A stretch of 64,000 bases of DNA from Aporrectodea caliginosa (lineage: Eukaryota > Annelida > Clitellata > Crassiclitellata > Lumbricidae). The stretch's first letter is position 1; each line of letters starts with the position of its first letter. Below the pieces are notes generated by a model, which worked only from the letters and a program-made list of their open reading frames with translations, was not told the DNA's origin and did not search any database. Below, in pieces: positions 41,691-53,710 of this stretch. Location: contig JACEVL010000093.1 in NCBI GenBank assembly GCA_020284085.1, forward strand, positions 343,578-407,577, given 5' to 3'. The translations under genes were made by a program, and so were the position numbers.

Positions 41691-42446
41691 ACAAAAAACA
41701 AAAATACTTGAATCATTTTTAATTAGCACTATAAAGAGCAATTGTTACAATGAACAATGCAATTGCAAATGAAGCGTATTGTAATGAAAAACTTTGGTTT
41801 ACAAATTAGCATGCACAATTTAACAGTACCTAATTAAGCAACCATTTTTTAAACACAAAGAACTTGAAAGAAACCTTTTTATTTTTTAAGTAAACTGATT
41901 ACTGTTTTATTTGATAAATACAGTTGGCATCTAGATAATGACTTAGAAAGAAGGTTCTTGGAGTTCATGGGTGCTAATTGTAATTTATAATGCAGCTATT
42001 ACAACGTCAAATGCGCAATTTTTACGATTTCTACCAAATATTGTCATAAAGGAGCAACCTATAAGCATGCTCAGATGTCTTAAATCTTTTCAACACATGG
42101 AGTCTTTTTGTCAACTCAGACAAGCGCAGCCTTATGCTTTGTGCTGCAGCATATTTGAAAAATTTCCACTTAAGTTTGGGCCACCCTATCCGTCATTCAG
42201 TCTGACTCTGCTGAAGATGATGAGTTTGAGTTTTGCTGTGTGCGATGAATATGACGTTGCTCAGTAATTTCGCTGTTTTTATTTTTCAGCTGCTCAAGCA
42301 CGTATGTATTGAATAGGATATTTTCAAGACATATTTTTAAAGCATGTAAAGCACCAAATAGAAACCAGATACATCGATAAGACTTATGAAACCAGATGCA
42401 TACACAAGAAATATGAAGCTTTTGATTAGTTCAGAATTATATAAAA
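41691..42446. other. unassigned sequence
   Basis: No gene or known repeat recognised. The 98-codon frame at 41971-42267 has no domain. Confidence 0.45.
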
Positions 42447-42578
42447 TCCATCCATCTATCTATCTATTCATCCATCCATCTATCCATCCGTCCGTCCGTC
42501 CATCCATCCTTCCACCCATCCATTCATCCATCCATCCAACCATCAATCCATCAATCCATCAATCCATCAATCCACAGA
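42447..42578. repeat. (CATC)n microsatellite
   Basis: CATC repeats with CGTC and AATC variants. Confidence 0.92.
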
Positions 42579-42639
42579 CTTAAGACATTGTAGATTTTGA
42601 CAAACAAATAATGTTAAGTTATTCATGCCCTTTGTGGTA

Positions 42640-42940
42640 TTCCATAAAATATCCAAAACAGTATCTTACCTACAATGCCCTTAAACCCTCTTACATTCGC
42701 CAACTATTCACCATGCAACCGCCCAAGTCTACTCACACATCATCATCATATATTTCTCTATCTCGGCTTCCAGTCTTCTCCTCTCTGCAATACTGCAACC
42801 GCTCCTTAGTCTATGCTGAACCAGCTCTTTGGAATGAACTCCCAACAGAACTCCGCCAGTTGGCTCAACCTCCTCACCTGTTTATTGCACAACTCCTCCG
42901 CTCGCACTCTCCTCTGCTACTTTCCACTCACGACTGATAA
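42640..42940 (+). pseudogene. LINE C-terminal relic, a different lineage
   Basis: The frame reads SRLPVFSSLQYCNRSLVYAE then PALWNELPTELRQLAQ, matching the end of a CR1/L2-like reverse transcriptase. It diverges from the main LINE family of the window and has no recognisable 3' end. Confidence 0.65.
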
Positions 42941-42959
42941 CGGAACTCTTCAATCTATC

Positions 42960-43031
42960 CTATCCTGATACCACCACAACATCATCATCATCATCATCAT
43001 CATCTTCATCATCATCATCATCATCATCATC

Positions 43032-43121
<90 letters not shown>

Positions 43122-43195
43122 ACATCATCATCATCATCATCGTCATCACCATCATCATCGTCATCATCATCATCATCATCATCATAATCATCGGT
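42960..43195. repeat. (ATC)n microsatellite
   Basis: Nearly pure ATC repeats. Confidence 0.95.
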
Positions 43196-43559
43196 TATCA
43201 TCGTAACACCATGTGGTCTCCTCGGCTTGAGCTGATTCTGACTAGAACGAACAAAAACAACCGAGAACAAGAAGGACAACCTAGCTGTGGTGGACTTGAT
43301 TTGATTATATCGCCGATACTTATGCTGGTCTACCTGACGCGGTTTTTGCGTGGCGATGAGAAATTTCGAAGATTTTTATTTACATTACAATCATATACAA
43401 TGATACTCTCAAGCCATGATAAACCCTCAATACCTTTATTTTATTTGAATTTATTCTCTCATCCTGTTAATTTTTACTCTGCGTGTGCGTGCTCTCTCCA
43501 CACGCCTACATGCATCAACAAACGTACATGTACATTATGAACCTGTAGCCTATATCTTC
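43196..43559. other. unassigned sequence
   Basis: No gene recognised. Part matches the dispersed repeat noted at 40300-40460. Confidence 0.4.
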
Positions 43560-43850
43560 TTTGTTTCTCCTCCGTCAGCCTAAGGCCAACGATGAGTCCT
43601 CAACTTGTCGACTCCAGAGTTCTCTATCCTTGATTTTTTCCTTTGCTTCTGCAATGTTCATCTTCATTCTCTCCAGATCCTCTCGTATATTATCCATCCA
43701 TGTCTTCTGTGGTCTTCCTCTACTCCTAGTTCCCTCCACATATCCGTGCAAAGCCATCGATGGTAATCTGTTATTGCCCATTCTCATCACATGTCCCAGC
43801 CACTCATCACATGTCCCAGCCACTAATCACATGTCCCAGCCAACTAAGGG
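43560..43850 (-). pseudogene. C-terminal relic of an RTE-type LINE
   Basis: The minus frame reads WLGHVMRMGNNRLPSMALHG, then RSRGRPQKTWMDNIREDL and a DRELWSRQVED end. This is the conserved C-terminal block of RTE-clade endonuclease/reverse transcriptase proteins. It is 5' truncated. Its HVM region is followed by a short 20-bp tandem repeat (CATGTCCCAGCCACTAATCA type) at 43788-43845. Confidence 0.75.
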
Positions 43851-44306
43851 CCGTCCATAAATGACGTCACGCAATTTTGGCCGATTTTTAACCCCTCCCC
43901 TCGTCACACTTGGTCACAAAAAGTAACACCCCCTCTGAAAATGACGTCACAAAGCTCTGACCCCCTAAAACCAAATTTCCATGGCGAAGCAAAATGCTCC
44001 TTCATGGAACAAATAGGGAAAGCATGAATATTTTTAAAATCTAACGGTGACCAAATATTGAAATAATTAGAAAAATTATTAATAATGGAGCCTCTATACA
44101 TTAAAATAATTAAAAAAATAATCAAAATTTAATCCTCAAAATTAGTGCTGTCATTATATAAAATAAAATTGTTGTTAATTGTTAAATTTAATAACATAGA
44201 CCTGGTGTGACGTCACACTTCTCAGACCCCTCACCACCATGTCACACATCGTCACAAATTTCCGACCCCCCTCCCCCTAGGTGCGTGACGTCATTTATGG
44301 ACAGCC
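43849..44306. mobile_element. MITE with TGACGTCA in its inverted ends
   Basis: Inverted ends GG(C/A)(C/T)GTCCATAAATGACGTCACGCA bound a 458-bp AT-rich segment with C-rich shoulders. ACTAA on both sides may be the target duplication. It is inserted within short tandem repeats (ATCACATGTCCCAGCC), which continue on the right. The family is not identified. Confidence 0.78.
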
Positions 44307-44559
44307 ACTAATCACATGTCCCAGCCACTATTATAATAAGTAAGGGTATTTATCTGAATCTTTTGTGACACTGTTGTTTTCTTTTGGTGCAACTGAAGTT
44401 AACGTAACTCCTAGAGAAATGAAGCCCAGTAAAGACTACACTGATGGCCAGTTATATACCATCAACTATATATCGGATTATTTATCTTCTGACTGCAAAA
44501 GTAAGTTCCAACAATCAATCTTGAGTTTGACTTTTAGAAAAAGTTTAGAGATTTACACT

Positions 44560-44845
44560 CTCTCTGTCTCTCTCTCTCTCTCTGTTTGTCTGTCTGTCTC
44601 TGTCTCTGTTTCTCTGTCTGCTTGTCTGTCTGTCTGTCTGTCTCTGTCTGTCTCTGTCTCTCTGTCTCTGCTCTCTGTCTCTGTCTGTCTGTCTCTGTCT
44701 CTGTCTCTGTCTCTGTCTGTCTCTCTCTCTGTCTGTCTCTCTGTCTGTCTCTCTCTGTCTCTGCCTCTCACCTCTGCCTCTGTCTCTGTCTCTCTGTCTC
44801 TGTCTCTGTCTCTGTCTCTCTGTCTCTGTCTCTGTCTCTTTGCTT
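44560..44845. repeat. (TCTG/TCTC)n microsatellite
   Basis: CT-rich tetranucleotide repeats. Open frames here are spurious. Confidence 0.93.
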
Positions 44846-45167
44846 TTATTTCTTTGTAGTATTTTGAATCTCGCGTGACATCGCTCTCCAGATAGCAAAG
44901 TGCCATTACGAAGGCCTATTCTATATCAGCGTCTTCAGAGCTTTATCTTACTACTTCTTATTAATCTTTGCTTTGGTTACATTACCCAAAAATTAACAAA
45001 AGAATTGTACAATGAACCACTTTTGACAATTAGCATGATCATACATAATAGCCTACTTATTCCCAACAATCAGACTGGTAATGTGATTATATGTGTGAAA
45101 TGGTTGGTATTAGATTGATTGAAATTATTAGGTCATTTAGATTTGTAACAAATACTGAAATATGAAC
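44846..45167. repeat. duplicated intron flank of PAN exon C
   Basis: The 3' flank (...ATGTGTGAAATGGT...GATTGAAATTATTAGGTCATTT) matches the flank of PAN exon A at 60660-60790 and, more weakly, 56130-56230 beside exon B. This shows that introns were duplicated with the exons. Confidence 0.75.
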
Positions 45168-45443
45168 CTGAGGATGGTGATGATGATGATGCTGTACAAT
45201 TGCGTTCTTTGACATATTCGTCGGTATAATTATTATAATACAATTCGTTTAGGAAGCTCTGTGATTTCTGCTGCCGGCAAACAGGATCACCACGGACTCT
45301 CATGACTTGATATGCCAAGCAGGTTGGATCATCTCTGCACAGAGCTTCGCACGAGGCCTTATCGTTTACTCCGCTGATATCCGTGGCTCCCAATGATAGC
45401 CAGCCAGGACTTATGTTGGAGAAAACAATCGAACAGTTTTCAC
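45168..45443 (-). CDS. exon: PAN/Apple-like domain C
   Basis: Acceptor TTATTTCAG at 45444-45446 and donor CTCAG/GTTCAT at 45168 bound 276 bp, phase 1 at both ends. It encodes ENCSIVFSNISPGW..., a CEALCRDDPTCLAYQ core with the Cys spacing of PAN/Apple domains, CRQQKSQSFLNEL, YVKERNCT and a Ser/Pro-rich end. It aligns with exons A and B over its whole length. PAN domains bind protein or carbohydrate partners outside cells. Confidence 0.75.
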
Positions 45444-46309
45444 CTGAAATAACGAATACATTTTCACGAAATAATATATGAATTCTGAATATCAAGTTAA
45501 TTATCGGGTGTTAATAATCGAATAAAAGGAATCAATATTGCATACTTAGGGCGTAACTGTAGTGTGTATGAATGCTGAGGATTGATGATAGAAAGGAAAG
45601 AGTTTATCATTTTTATTATTATTATTGTTGTTGTTGTTGTTGTTGTTGTTGCTGCTGGTGTTGTTGTTGTCATAACAATATTCATTGTTTCCAACAATCA
45701 ACATCAGTACTAAAAGCTACAATGGAAGCAGTAACATGAAAGCACTAGCTATTTCTGTTGCAAAATGAACATCAAAGTGCCGTTAGTGTTACGTCTGCCC
45801 AGGTCTGGCTCTTCTAAAATGCCGGAGAAACCACCGAGTTGAACCGTTGGATAGTAATATAGAGACGTTGCAGCAAGAAGCAGGTCTGCCTTTTGTCTCC
45901 TGTATAGAGCGTCAGGCTACGACCTAGATCTGGTAAAGTGTTGATCTGTGATATTGATTGGTCCTAAGGTCTCAAAATTAAAAAATTAAAATAAATAGCA
46001 GATATGAAACAATTGGTTTAGTACTTTTATTGTAGCAGGAGAATGTGTCTAAGAAGACAAACAGAATCTATAATGACAAAGTGATGGTTTTGAAAATCCT
46101 TTTTGTCGAAGATTGTTGAGAAGTATTTGTCGATACAAAATAATATTAATACTATTAACTAACAATAACATTTATAATAATCCAATAATAAGGTAAGTTG
46201 TATTACAGTAGAATTCAAATCAAATCAAATTTATTAGAATTGACACATTCACAGTACACACTACACAGTGTACGTACGATACTATTATTATAAAAGTTAA
46301 CATGTTATG
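45444..46309. other. intron of the PAN gene
   Basis: The first 170 bp match the upstream flanks of PAN exons B and A (GTCGTAACT..., GAAAGGAAAGAG then an ATT repeat at 45610-45640). The rest shows no coding signal. A TGTTGT run lies near 45640. Confidence 0.6.
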
Positions 46310-46540
46310 CGAGAATTAATCAATTCATTCATTCTTTCATTCATTCATTCTTTACGAAGATTTATATAGCGCCTCTTCAAGGTTACTAATCAGGAGCGCT
46401 CCCGACCCCATCACGGCTGAAAAGGACAGTTTTGAGGCAAGAATAGAAAGATTTAGAGTGGATTCTGGGAAGCATGCGCAGCGCCAAAGGGAGCCCGTTC
46501 CAGAGCGAGGGGCCAACCAGTGAGACATTACCGACATTTT
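46310..46540 (-). pseudogene. LINE 3' relic
   Basis: The minus strand reads VSLVGPSLWNGLPLALRMLP then a YSCLKTVLFSRDG-type end. The LINE 3' end GGGAGCGCTCCTGA...GAGGCGCTATATAAAT and a GAATGAAT tail follow. Confidence 0.8.
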
Positions 46541-46792
46541 GACTTAAGGATTACTATGACTATTAATTCGAGCTGTTGTGGAATAGCTGTTTATTTCAGC
46601 ATTAAAATGTTAAGAACTCGCTTGGGCACACCGCCAGTCACTATGCACCCATAGGCCTATCTGTCTATACGGTAACGTGCCTGTGCATAGATTGTTATAT
46701 GAAATGACTTGTTCACAGAATATGTCAACATTATATGCAACACCCTTCCGTTTAAAATGCCAACTATGAATATCTGACAATGTATTAAACAA

Positions 46793-46940
46793 TGTGTCAG
46801 CAACTCTTCTTCCTTAGTGACCTATCTCAAGCACTTTTCCTTACCGCTAAATATAGATCGCTCAACGTTTGCTAAACTATTGTTAGAATTAAATTGACAC
46901 AGTTTTTTGAATGTTTCTTCCTATTTCAAACACAGTTTAG
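46793..46940 (-). repeat. old LTR relic related to the Gmr1-like LTR
   Basis: The complement of this stretch matches the last 150 bp of the Gmr1-like LTRs (AAACTGTGTTTGAA, AACTGTGTCAATTTAATTCT, CGTTGAGC.ATTTAT) with many differences. No internal region is recognised beside it, so it may be a solo LTR. Confidence 0.65.
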
Positions 46941-47653
46941 TTTAGTCGTTGTCCCCTTTACTGTTTCCAGTCGCGGTGTGTCAACTGGTTTCTTACTATT
47001 AAACGAATATAATATATATAGCTTTTATACTCAACTCAAATATATTGACAAACTTTCTGTCATTAATTGATTGGAATACATTAATTTGTCTTGTCTCTAA
47101 ATGATGTCTGAAGGGTTAGGCTGCTTTATAATAGTTACTTGGTAACTATTAGTGCTTGCTTTTCTGCAGATTTTTTCCGCCAAACCACGTTCCTTGATTT
47201 CTGCAATCGCGCGCTCAAACATGGTCCTCCGACATTGATGTTGCCTTCCTCCGATTAGCGATCCCGCTCCTCTGGTCTGCAACTCAACGTATCTAACCGC
47301 TTCACAATCCGATTAAAAATTATCTGTACCGGTGAGAGACCAGTCACCGTCAGTTCCTTACTTATTATAATCTCTAGATGTAACCGAACGGGAACGCTGC
47401 TTCGTTTGAGAATATAATACAACGATTAGCGAGGCATAGTTCCACTCCGTCATTAGTCTTTCTCTTATTCCAGCATCTTCCATTCGAAGTATACCACCAG
47501 TTCAACTTTCTTTTCTGGTGCGATAATATATTAATAACATTAATATTAATAATAATTATACTAACAATAATATATAATGCGCTGATGAGGTAAGTTGTGT
47601 AACGGTAGAATTACATGTAATGATTGCTAATTATCATTTAGGCTAAAACGTAC
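46941..47653. other. intron, unassigned
   Basis: No repeat or gene recognised. The last 30 bp, before the linker exon, resemble the region upstream of the other linker donors. Confidence 0.45.
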
Positions 47654-47818
47654 TTGTACCTTTCGGACTTTCTGAAATTGGTGCCGATATAATTTCAATA
47701 TTCCTCGCCGAACTTGTCAAGGACGGCGTTTCCGGAGATGATTCGGATGCTGAAGTAGATGATGCTTCCGATAGTAAACCTGCAGCTGAATTTGAAGCTG
47801 AATTTGAAGCTGAATTCG
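47654..47818 (-). CDS. exon: long Ser/Thr-rich linker
   Basis: The 165-bp exon is bounded by acceptor TTCTAACAG and donor ACAA/GTACGT, the same donor as the short linker exons. It encodes about 54 residues starting NSASNSASNSAAG, an imperfect AsnSerAla repeat, then SSTSASESSPETPSL. It is phase 1 at both ends, and likely a flexible O-glycosylated spacer before PAN domain C. The in-frame repeat suggests it can change length. Confidence 0.65.
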
Positions 47819-47948
47819 CTGTTAGAATAGGGTAAACAATTGACTCTCTTCATCCAATTTAAAGTAAAGAAATGTAAATTGTAAAAGTTTAAATTCTAAT
47901 CGTAAATTTGCATCGCTGGACACAGAAACTATTTCAGGAACTTAACTA

Positions 47949-48347
47949 TATGGGTTTATTTCACAACAGGAATCAAATTAGGAAAATTTCCGTCTTCTCC
48001 TTTGGACGGCTTAAGCTTACACAAAGAGTACAATTATAATTTTTAATTTTTAAATACTTTGTACTAATTAATCACTAATTATAAATAGTGGCGGTATATT
48101 GTAAGTAACGGAGTTGTAATTATTTTGGAATCAAAGTTGTATGTTTTTCAAATAGTAAAAAAAACAAAATGAAAAATTAGGCCAAATCTGTCAAACTTAG
48201 GCCTAAGCTCTGCTCAATATTAAGTATGCTTCAGCACTGCTAGTAAAATATTTGTGTCAGAATTTTATTTTTTTTAATTTTGCATTACTTTCTTTTTCTC
48301 TAATTATATTTGTGAATTTGACTCCTGTTGTGAAATATACCCATATA
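47949..48347. mobile_element. MITE with 28-bp inverted ends
   Basis: TATATGGGT(T/A)TATTTCACAACAGG and matching bases on the right complement (48316-48347) differ at only two or three sites. The interior has no coding frame. TA flanks fit Tc1/mariner-type target duplication but cannot be told from the end itself. Confidence 0.7.
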
Positions 48348-49494
48348 GCCAGTTCTTCGTAACTTAGTAAAGTATATGTTCCGTTATACACCTGTTTCAC
48401 CACAACATTTTTTTTAAAACACAGAATATGTATGAAGAAGTCTGTGCAACGTATTTGAACCGATCAATTTAAACCTTTGATCTGCAAACAGGAGTCAAAT
48501 GCTTAGTCATAAGCCGTTAGATTTTATGCAGTGCATGATATGATTAATAGTCTAATACAATGAAGAAAACAGAGGTATTTTTCTGATGTATTTTTATAGG
48601 TTAATGATCAGACAACCGCAGATGCACGAAGAACTGCTCCAGGGTCCATCACAAGTTTTTGGTGATGAAGAACTTTCAGCAATAATATTGGATTAGCTAA
48701 ATATTCAGATTTAATAGACGAGACAAGTTTTCGCGCAATTATTATCAACTTTTGCTTAAACACTGAATGATCCGAAGGAAGACTAGACTGTTCAAACGTC
48801 TGGACTCAGAAATGGCGGTGCTCAATGAAGGCCATAGCGAGCACTCTGTTATGTGCACATTTTATGGAGGTGTAGTTTAAGATTAATAACTGGACAGCGT
48901 CAAGGTCCATTTGGAAATTGACCTTGTCGCTGTCCTGGTGGCAGAGGGATGCTGAGAGGAAAACGCGTCTGTGTCTTGGACTGCAGTTTTGGCGAGGAAT
49001 TTTGTTCCTTCGCACCTTTGAACAGGTCAAGACAAATTTCTAGGACATCATCATGGAAAATGTTGAAGGAGTAACTGCTCCGGTTAGGAAGAGTACGCAG
49101 ACTCTCAAAGTGTCGATGGCAAAATGGAAAGGCTGAATGATGTGGCTACGGTTACTATTCAGGACATAGGATATCTTCGGTGAAGAATAAGGCTTCTGGC
49201 GTTTCAACCATAATTATGGAAAAGGTAAATGGAAATTCCAGAAATAAAGATAGAAATGACGAACTGCAGCGAAAGAAACATGGAACGGGTTACGAAAGGA
49301 GAAGGAAAGAAATCCGAGTTTATGTTTGGTGCCGAAAAGTTGTCTGTTCTTTGGAATAATCTGGTAAACGAACGAATATGAACCGACAACAGTCCTGAAT
49401 AATTCTAAGTAGGCCTACTTGTTGAACGTCTTCGTTTAAATTATAACAATAACGATGAAGGTTTCATGACGAATGATAAATAATAATAATGATA

Positions 49495-49499
<5 letters not shown>
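48348..49499. repeat. intronic segment, paralogous to 51100-51650 and 53800-54400
   Basis: CTGGACAGCGTCAAGGTCC, GGGATGCTGAGAGG, TTTTGGCGAGGAATTT and CAGGTCAAGACAAATTT recur in order near 51150-51350. Shorter pieces recur at 53850-53960 and 54270-54400. The segment contains a shredded LINE C-terminus. Confidence 0.7.
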
Positions 49500-49731
<232 letters not shown>

Positions 49732-49732
49732 T

Positions 49733-50578
49733 GTGCCGTGCTATTGATGCCCTCTCTGGTTGGATGGCCTCAAACATTCTGCTCCTGAACCCATCCAAAA
49801 CTCAGTTTATCTGGCTTGGTAGTCGCCGACAGCTGGCCGGTGTAGACATGCAACTGTTGGCTGAAACTTACCCTCATGTCACTTTTTCACTTACTGTACG
49901 TGACCTTGGAGCGACGCTCGACCAAGAGCTTGGTTTTTCTCAACATGTTAACTTGCTTACGCGAAGCTGTTACTACCAGCTCCGCCAGCTGCGTGTTGTG
50001 CTCCGCTCTCTCTCTCATGATGCTGCCGTTGTTCTTGTTCATGCCTTTGTTACCAGCAGAGTTGATAACTGTAGTTCGATTCTCGCTGGTCTCCCTTCTG
50101 GCCTAATAAGCCGTCTTGACCGGGTCCTCCGCACAGCTGCCCGACTTATTGGTCGTATTCCAAAATACGCTTCAGTCTCTGCTTACATGCGCGATGTTCT
50201 GCACTGGCTTCCTGCCTCGCAGCGCATCTCTTACAGGATAGCAGCCTTAGTTTGGCGGTGCCTTGCTGGCTGTGCTCCATCATACCTTTCTGACCTATGT
50301 CGTCCTGTCTCTGACGTAGCCCCCCGTCGGGCTCTGCGTTCCTCGGCCAAGAGAGAGCTCCTTGTCCCCGGGCCCGTTTGTGTCTCAAGCAGCGCCGAGC
50401 CTTTTCGGTTGTTGGACCCTCAACCTGGAATGGGCTCCCACTTGAGCTGCGCTTGATGCCTCGCAGCAATTTGCCTGCTTACTGCCGCCTTCTCAAGTCT
50501 TCTCTGTTTAGCCGTGGCTGGCTGGGAGCGCCTCTGAGTAGGTTCCTTGAAGGGGCGCTATATAAATGCTCGGAATGA
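49733..50578 (+). pseudogene. LINE reverse transcriptase C-terminal half with 3' end
   Basis: The copy starts abruptly after an AAT array at MCRAIDALSGWMASN and continues with NPSKTQFIWLG, TVRDLGATLDQEL, VHAFVTSRVDNC, DVLHWLPASQRISYRI. A frameshift near 50385 moves the end (RRAFSVVGPSTWNGLPLELR) to another frame. The 3' end (GGGAGCGCCTCTGAGTAGG...GGGGCGCTATATAAATGC) is followed by a GAATGAAT tail and AAT repeats. It is the best 3' reference for the family and is very similar to the copy at 35986-36910. Confidence 0.88.
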
Positions 50579-50579
50579 A

Positions 50580-50792
<213 letters not shown>

Positions 50793-50799
50793 GACGATT

Positions 50800-51292
50800 T
50801 GTATAGCGCCGTACCTGAGCCGAGGCCGGAGGAAAGGGCGCTATACATGAGTTCAAAAGGTTATTGGCAGTCAGAAGATTGTTTAAAAAGATAAATCTTG
50901 AGCTGGGATTTAAATGTCTCGAGAGATGGCGCGTTCTTCACATGGTTGGGAAGACTGTTCCATGCAGTTGGTCCTGAGACAGAAAAGGAACAGTCGCCAA
51001 ACCTCCTAGAAGATCGCGGTACTTGTAACAGATTTTTTGAGGATGATCGTAGCCGGTTGTCTGCTACCCTAATGCAGAAGTATGAGATGTAGTCTGGCAT
51101 CATGTTATTTCTTGCTTGGTGGGATATTAAACACAGTTTGTACGTAATCCCGGTCGAGGTCCCTTTGGAAATGTCATAAGAGTCTTTGGATTGGTGCTGC
51201 GGTGACGCTGACTGCGAAGAATTCTGTTCTGCATAGATCTGATGAGAGAGGGATGCTGAGAGGAGAATGCGTAGACTGTGTCCAGCGCGCAC
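50800..51292 (-). pseudogene. LINE 3' relic, second lineage
   Basis: The minus frame reads RRFGDCSFSVSGPTAWNSLP then LETFKSQLKIYLF and the 3' end CGGCGCTATACAAATCG. The part above about 51100 belongs to the paralogous segment described at 48348-49499. Confidence 0.75.
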
Positions 51293-52045
51293 GACTGCAA
51301 TTGTGGCGAGGAATTTGGTTACGTCGAATCATTTAACAGGTCAAGACAAATTTTGTGTAGGGCCTACTCATTGATGGAACAATTCGACAAGCATTTGTGG
51401 CTGTTGTGCCCATTGAATGGACAATACTGTATATGACATGCACTGTGGTAAATGATAAATGAGCAATTGATCCCTTCAGGAATAGTGCTCAGCCTTACAA
51501 TGACGATGACGCAGTGAAAAGGCTATATGAAGTTGCTACTGTTACTATAGGACATCAGTTAACCTCGATCAATAATAACGCTTCTGGCGTTTCAATCAAA
51601 ATATTCCAGACAGAAGGGAGATAACTGGAACGAAACGGATTACATAGCAAGATGGTGGTCAAGATGGCGGTTTTTTGCCTTCACGAGGCGTTGCTCCTGG
51701 ATGGAAGATGGAGACGGTCAAGGTACTGACTAGATTGGGTTTAGGATAAAATAGACTTTGGCAGGCACCTCTTCCTCGCTTTGGCCACTGTTGCGTGTCG
51801 TCACCTCGATGCAGTGTTGCACGTGAAGGGCTAGTCTGGTTCACGAGGAGGACATTGCCTTCTTCCCGTCTAAAACGGCGTCTATCATGGACGGTTGTAC
51901 TGGCACAAGTTCGTAGCCTGCCCCATCCAGGGTGAGAGCTATGATAGCTTATGTGACGCTCAAATATTGATTTTTTTACCTGTTTAATTACTTTCTGTAA
52001 TCAGTTTTGCAATATTATTGGTTTTATTAAAGCTGACAGTTAGTA
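51293..52045. other. intron of the PAN gene
   Basis: 51293-51640 is the paralogous segment (AAGACAAATTTTGT, GTTGTGCCCATTGAA, also at 54270-54360). The remainder shows no coding signal. Confidence 0.5.
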
Positions 52046-52123
52046 TTTTATTATTATTATTATTATTATGATTTTTATTATTATAATTATTATTATTTCC
52101 ATTATTATTATTATTATTATTTC

Positions 52124-52199
<76 letters not shown>

Positions 52200-52246
52200 A
52201 TTATTATTATTATTATTATTAATAATATTATTATTATTTTTATTTA
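52046..52246. repeat. (ATT)n microsatellite
   Basis: ATT repeats with a few substitutions. Confidence 0.94.
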
Positions 52247-52586
52247 AAATTATTGTCATTGTTAACATCACCACCATAATTCTACTCACTTGTACTCATA
52301 ATCATGGTACTTCGTAATGAATGAATGAATGAATAATACCTAAGAATATGACACACTATGTCTTAGTAAGTTTATTGTAGCAGCAGAATGTGTCAAATAA
52401 GACGAAAAGAAACTAGGAAGAAAAACCCAAACAGAGATGGTTTAAAAATTCCTTTTTAATCGAAGATGGCTGAGAAATAATTATATGTCAATAGAGCTTA
52501 TGCAATATATGTTGAGTCTAATTCCCAGCCAATGGCAATAGGCCTACATTAAGTGTTTTTCAATTAACTAACAGTTTTATACGTAC
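52247..52586. repeat. duplicated intron flank of a linker exon
   Basis: The AATTCCCAGCCAATGGCAAT...CTAACAGTTTTATACGTACT stretch recurs before the linker exon at 59129, and partly before those at 53076 and 57696. Confidence 0.75.
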
Positions 52587-52619
52587 TTGTAGTGTCCGGT
52601 TCTGGAGTTGATGCAGTAG
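52587..52619 (-). CDS. 33-bp linker exon
   Basis: Acceptor TTAGTTACAG and donor ACAA/GTACGT bound 33 bp that read TASTPEPDTT in phase 1. It is nearly identical to the exons at 53076 and 59129. A spacer of Thr, Ser and Pro with two acids. Confidence 0.65.
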
Positions 52620-53075
52620 CTGTAACTAAGTGAAAAATTTCTTTTAATGAAATGTAATTGTAATATTTTTTATTCAAATCGTCAATTTGTAGTGATGGAC
52701 ACAGCAACTATTTGAAAAATTCAACTACGCAACTATTAGTTTCTAACTTTCTAAAGTTCCATCGTAACCCGTTTCACCACATTCATTCTTCAAAAGATGT
52801 TGACTAATAGTAGTCAAAGACATGAGGTGCAGAATTTGTTCAACGCGGTGGCAATATCCTGGAGAGGCATGTGGCATTCCCCCGTTGAGCAATCAACGAA
52901 TAGAGAGAGCCTCAGTTATTACATTTACCTGGGGCGTTAAAAACTAATAATAAGCTTACAAAAAGTATTAATCATATTAACAATAAAATATAATAATGCA
53001 ATAAAGATATCAGCTGCAAAATGATTACAATACATTAATTGTTTGCCAATTATTAACTAACAGTTTTATACGTAC

Positions 53076-53108
53076 TTTCAGGGTCCGGTTCTGGAGCTGA
53101 TGTAGTTG
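53076..53108 (-). CDS. 33-bp linker exon
   Basis: Acceptor TTGTTACAG and donor GAAA/GTACGT enclose TTSAPEPDPE in phase 1. The flanking introns on both sides match those of the neighbouring linker exon (for example AATTTGTAGTGATGGACACA), so the unit is a recent tandem copy of about 490 bp. Confidence 0.65.
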
Positions 53109-53631
53109 CTGTAACAAAGTGAAAAATCTATTTTAATGCAATGAAATGTAATTGTAATAATTTTAATTCAAATCGTAAATTTGTAGTGATGGACACAGCA
53201 ACTATTTGAAAAATTCAACTACTTAATTATTAGTTTGTAACTTCGTAAAGTTCCATCATAAACCCGTTTCTCCATATTCACTATTCGAGAGATGTTGGCT
53301 GAAAGTTGTCAACGACATGAGGTTCAGAATTTATACCACGCATAGGGACCGATGAATTTAAGCCTCTTGCTACGAATTGTGTCTGCAAAGAGGGAATAAA
53401 TTAGCTGCGAGATCTCTCACACAGACGGAACCGAAGATTACTTCTCCCGATGTCATAAGTGACAACCACGGATAGCGTGGAATTTTCAGCAATTGTATTA
53501 ATTCAGATTGATTAATTTAATTAATATAACAAGTTTCCTCGACAGTTTAAGCTCGTGCTTAAGCAAAGTATGATGCGAAGAAATTGAAGAGAGTCGCCAC
53601 CAACTGTTCAACTGCCTAGCCTAAGAACTTC
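53109..53631. repeat. duplicated intron between linker units
   Basis: AATTTGTAGTGATGGACACA, GAGATGTTGGCTGAAAG and GACCGATGAATTTAAGCC recur at 52680-52880, 57790-57920 and 59220-59400. Confidence 0.7.
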
Positions 53632-53710
53632 ATTCATTCGTAAATTTATATAGCGCACCTTCAAGGGAGCTACTCATAGATGCTCCCGACTCCAGCACGG
53701 CCAAAAAGTA
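53632..53710 (-). repeat. LINE 3'-end fragment
   Basis: The complement reads CGTGCTGGAGTCGGGAGC...GGTGCGCTATATAAATTT with a GAATGAAT tail, the LINE 3' end without any coding part. Confidence 0.75.
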
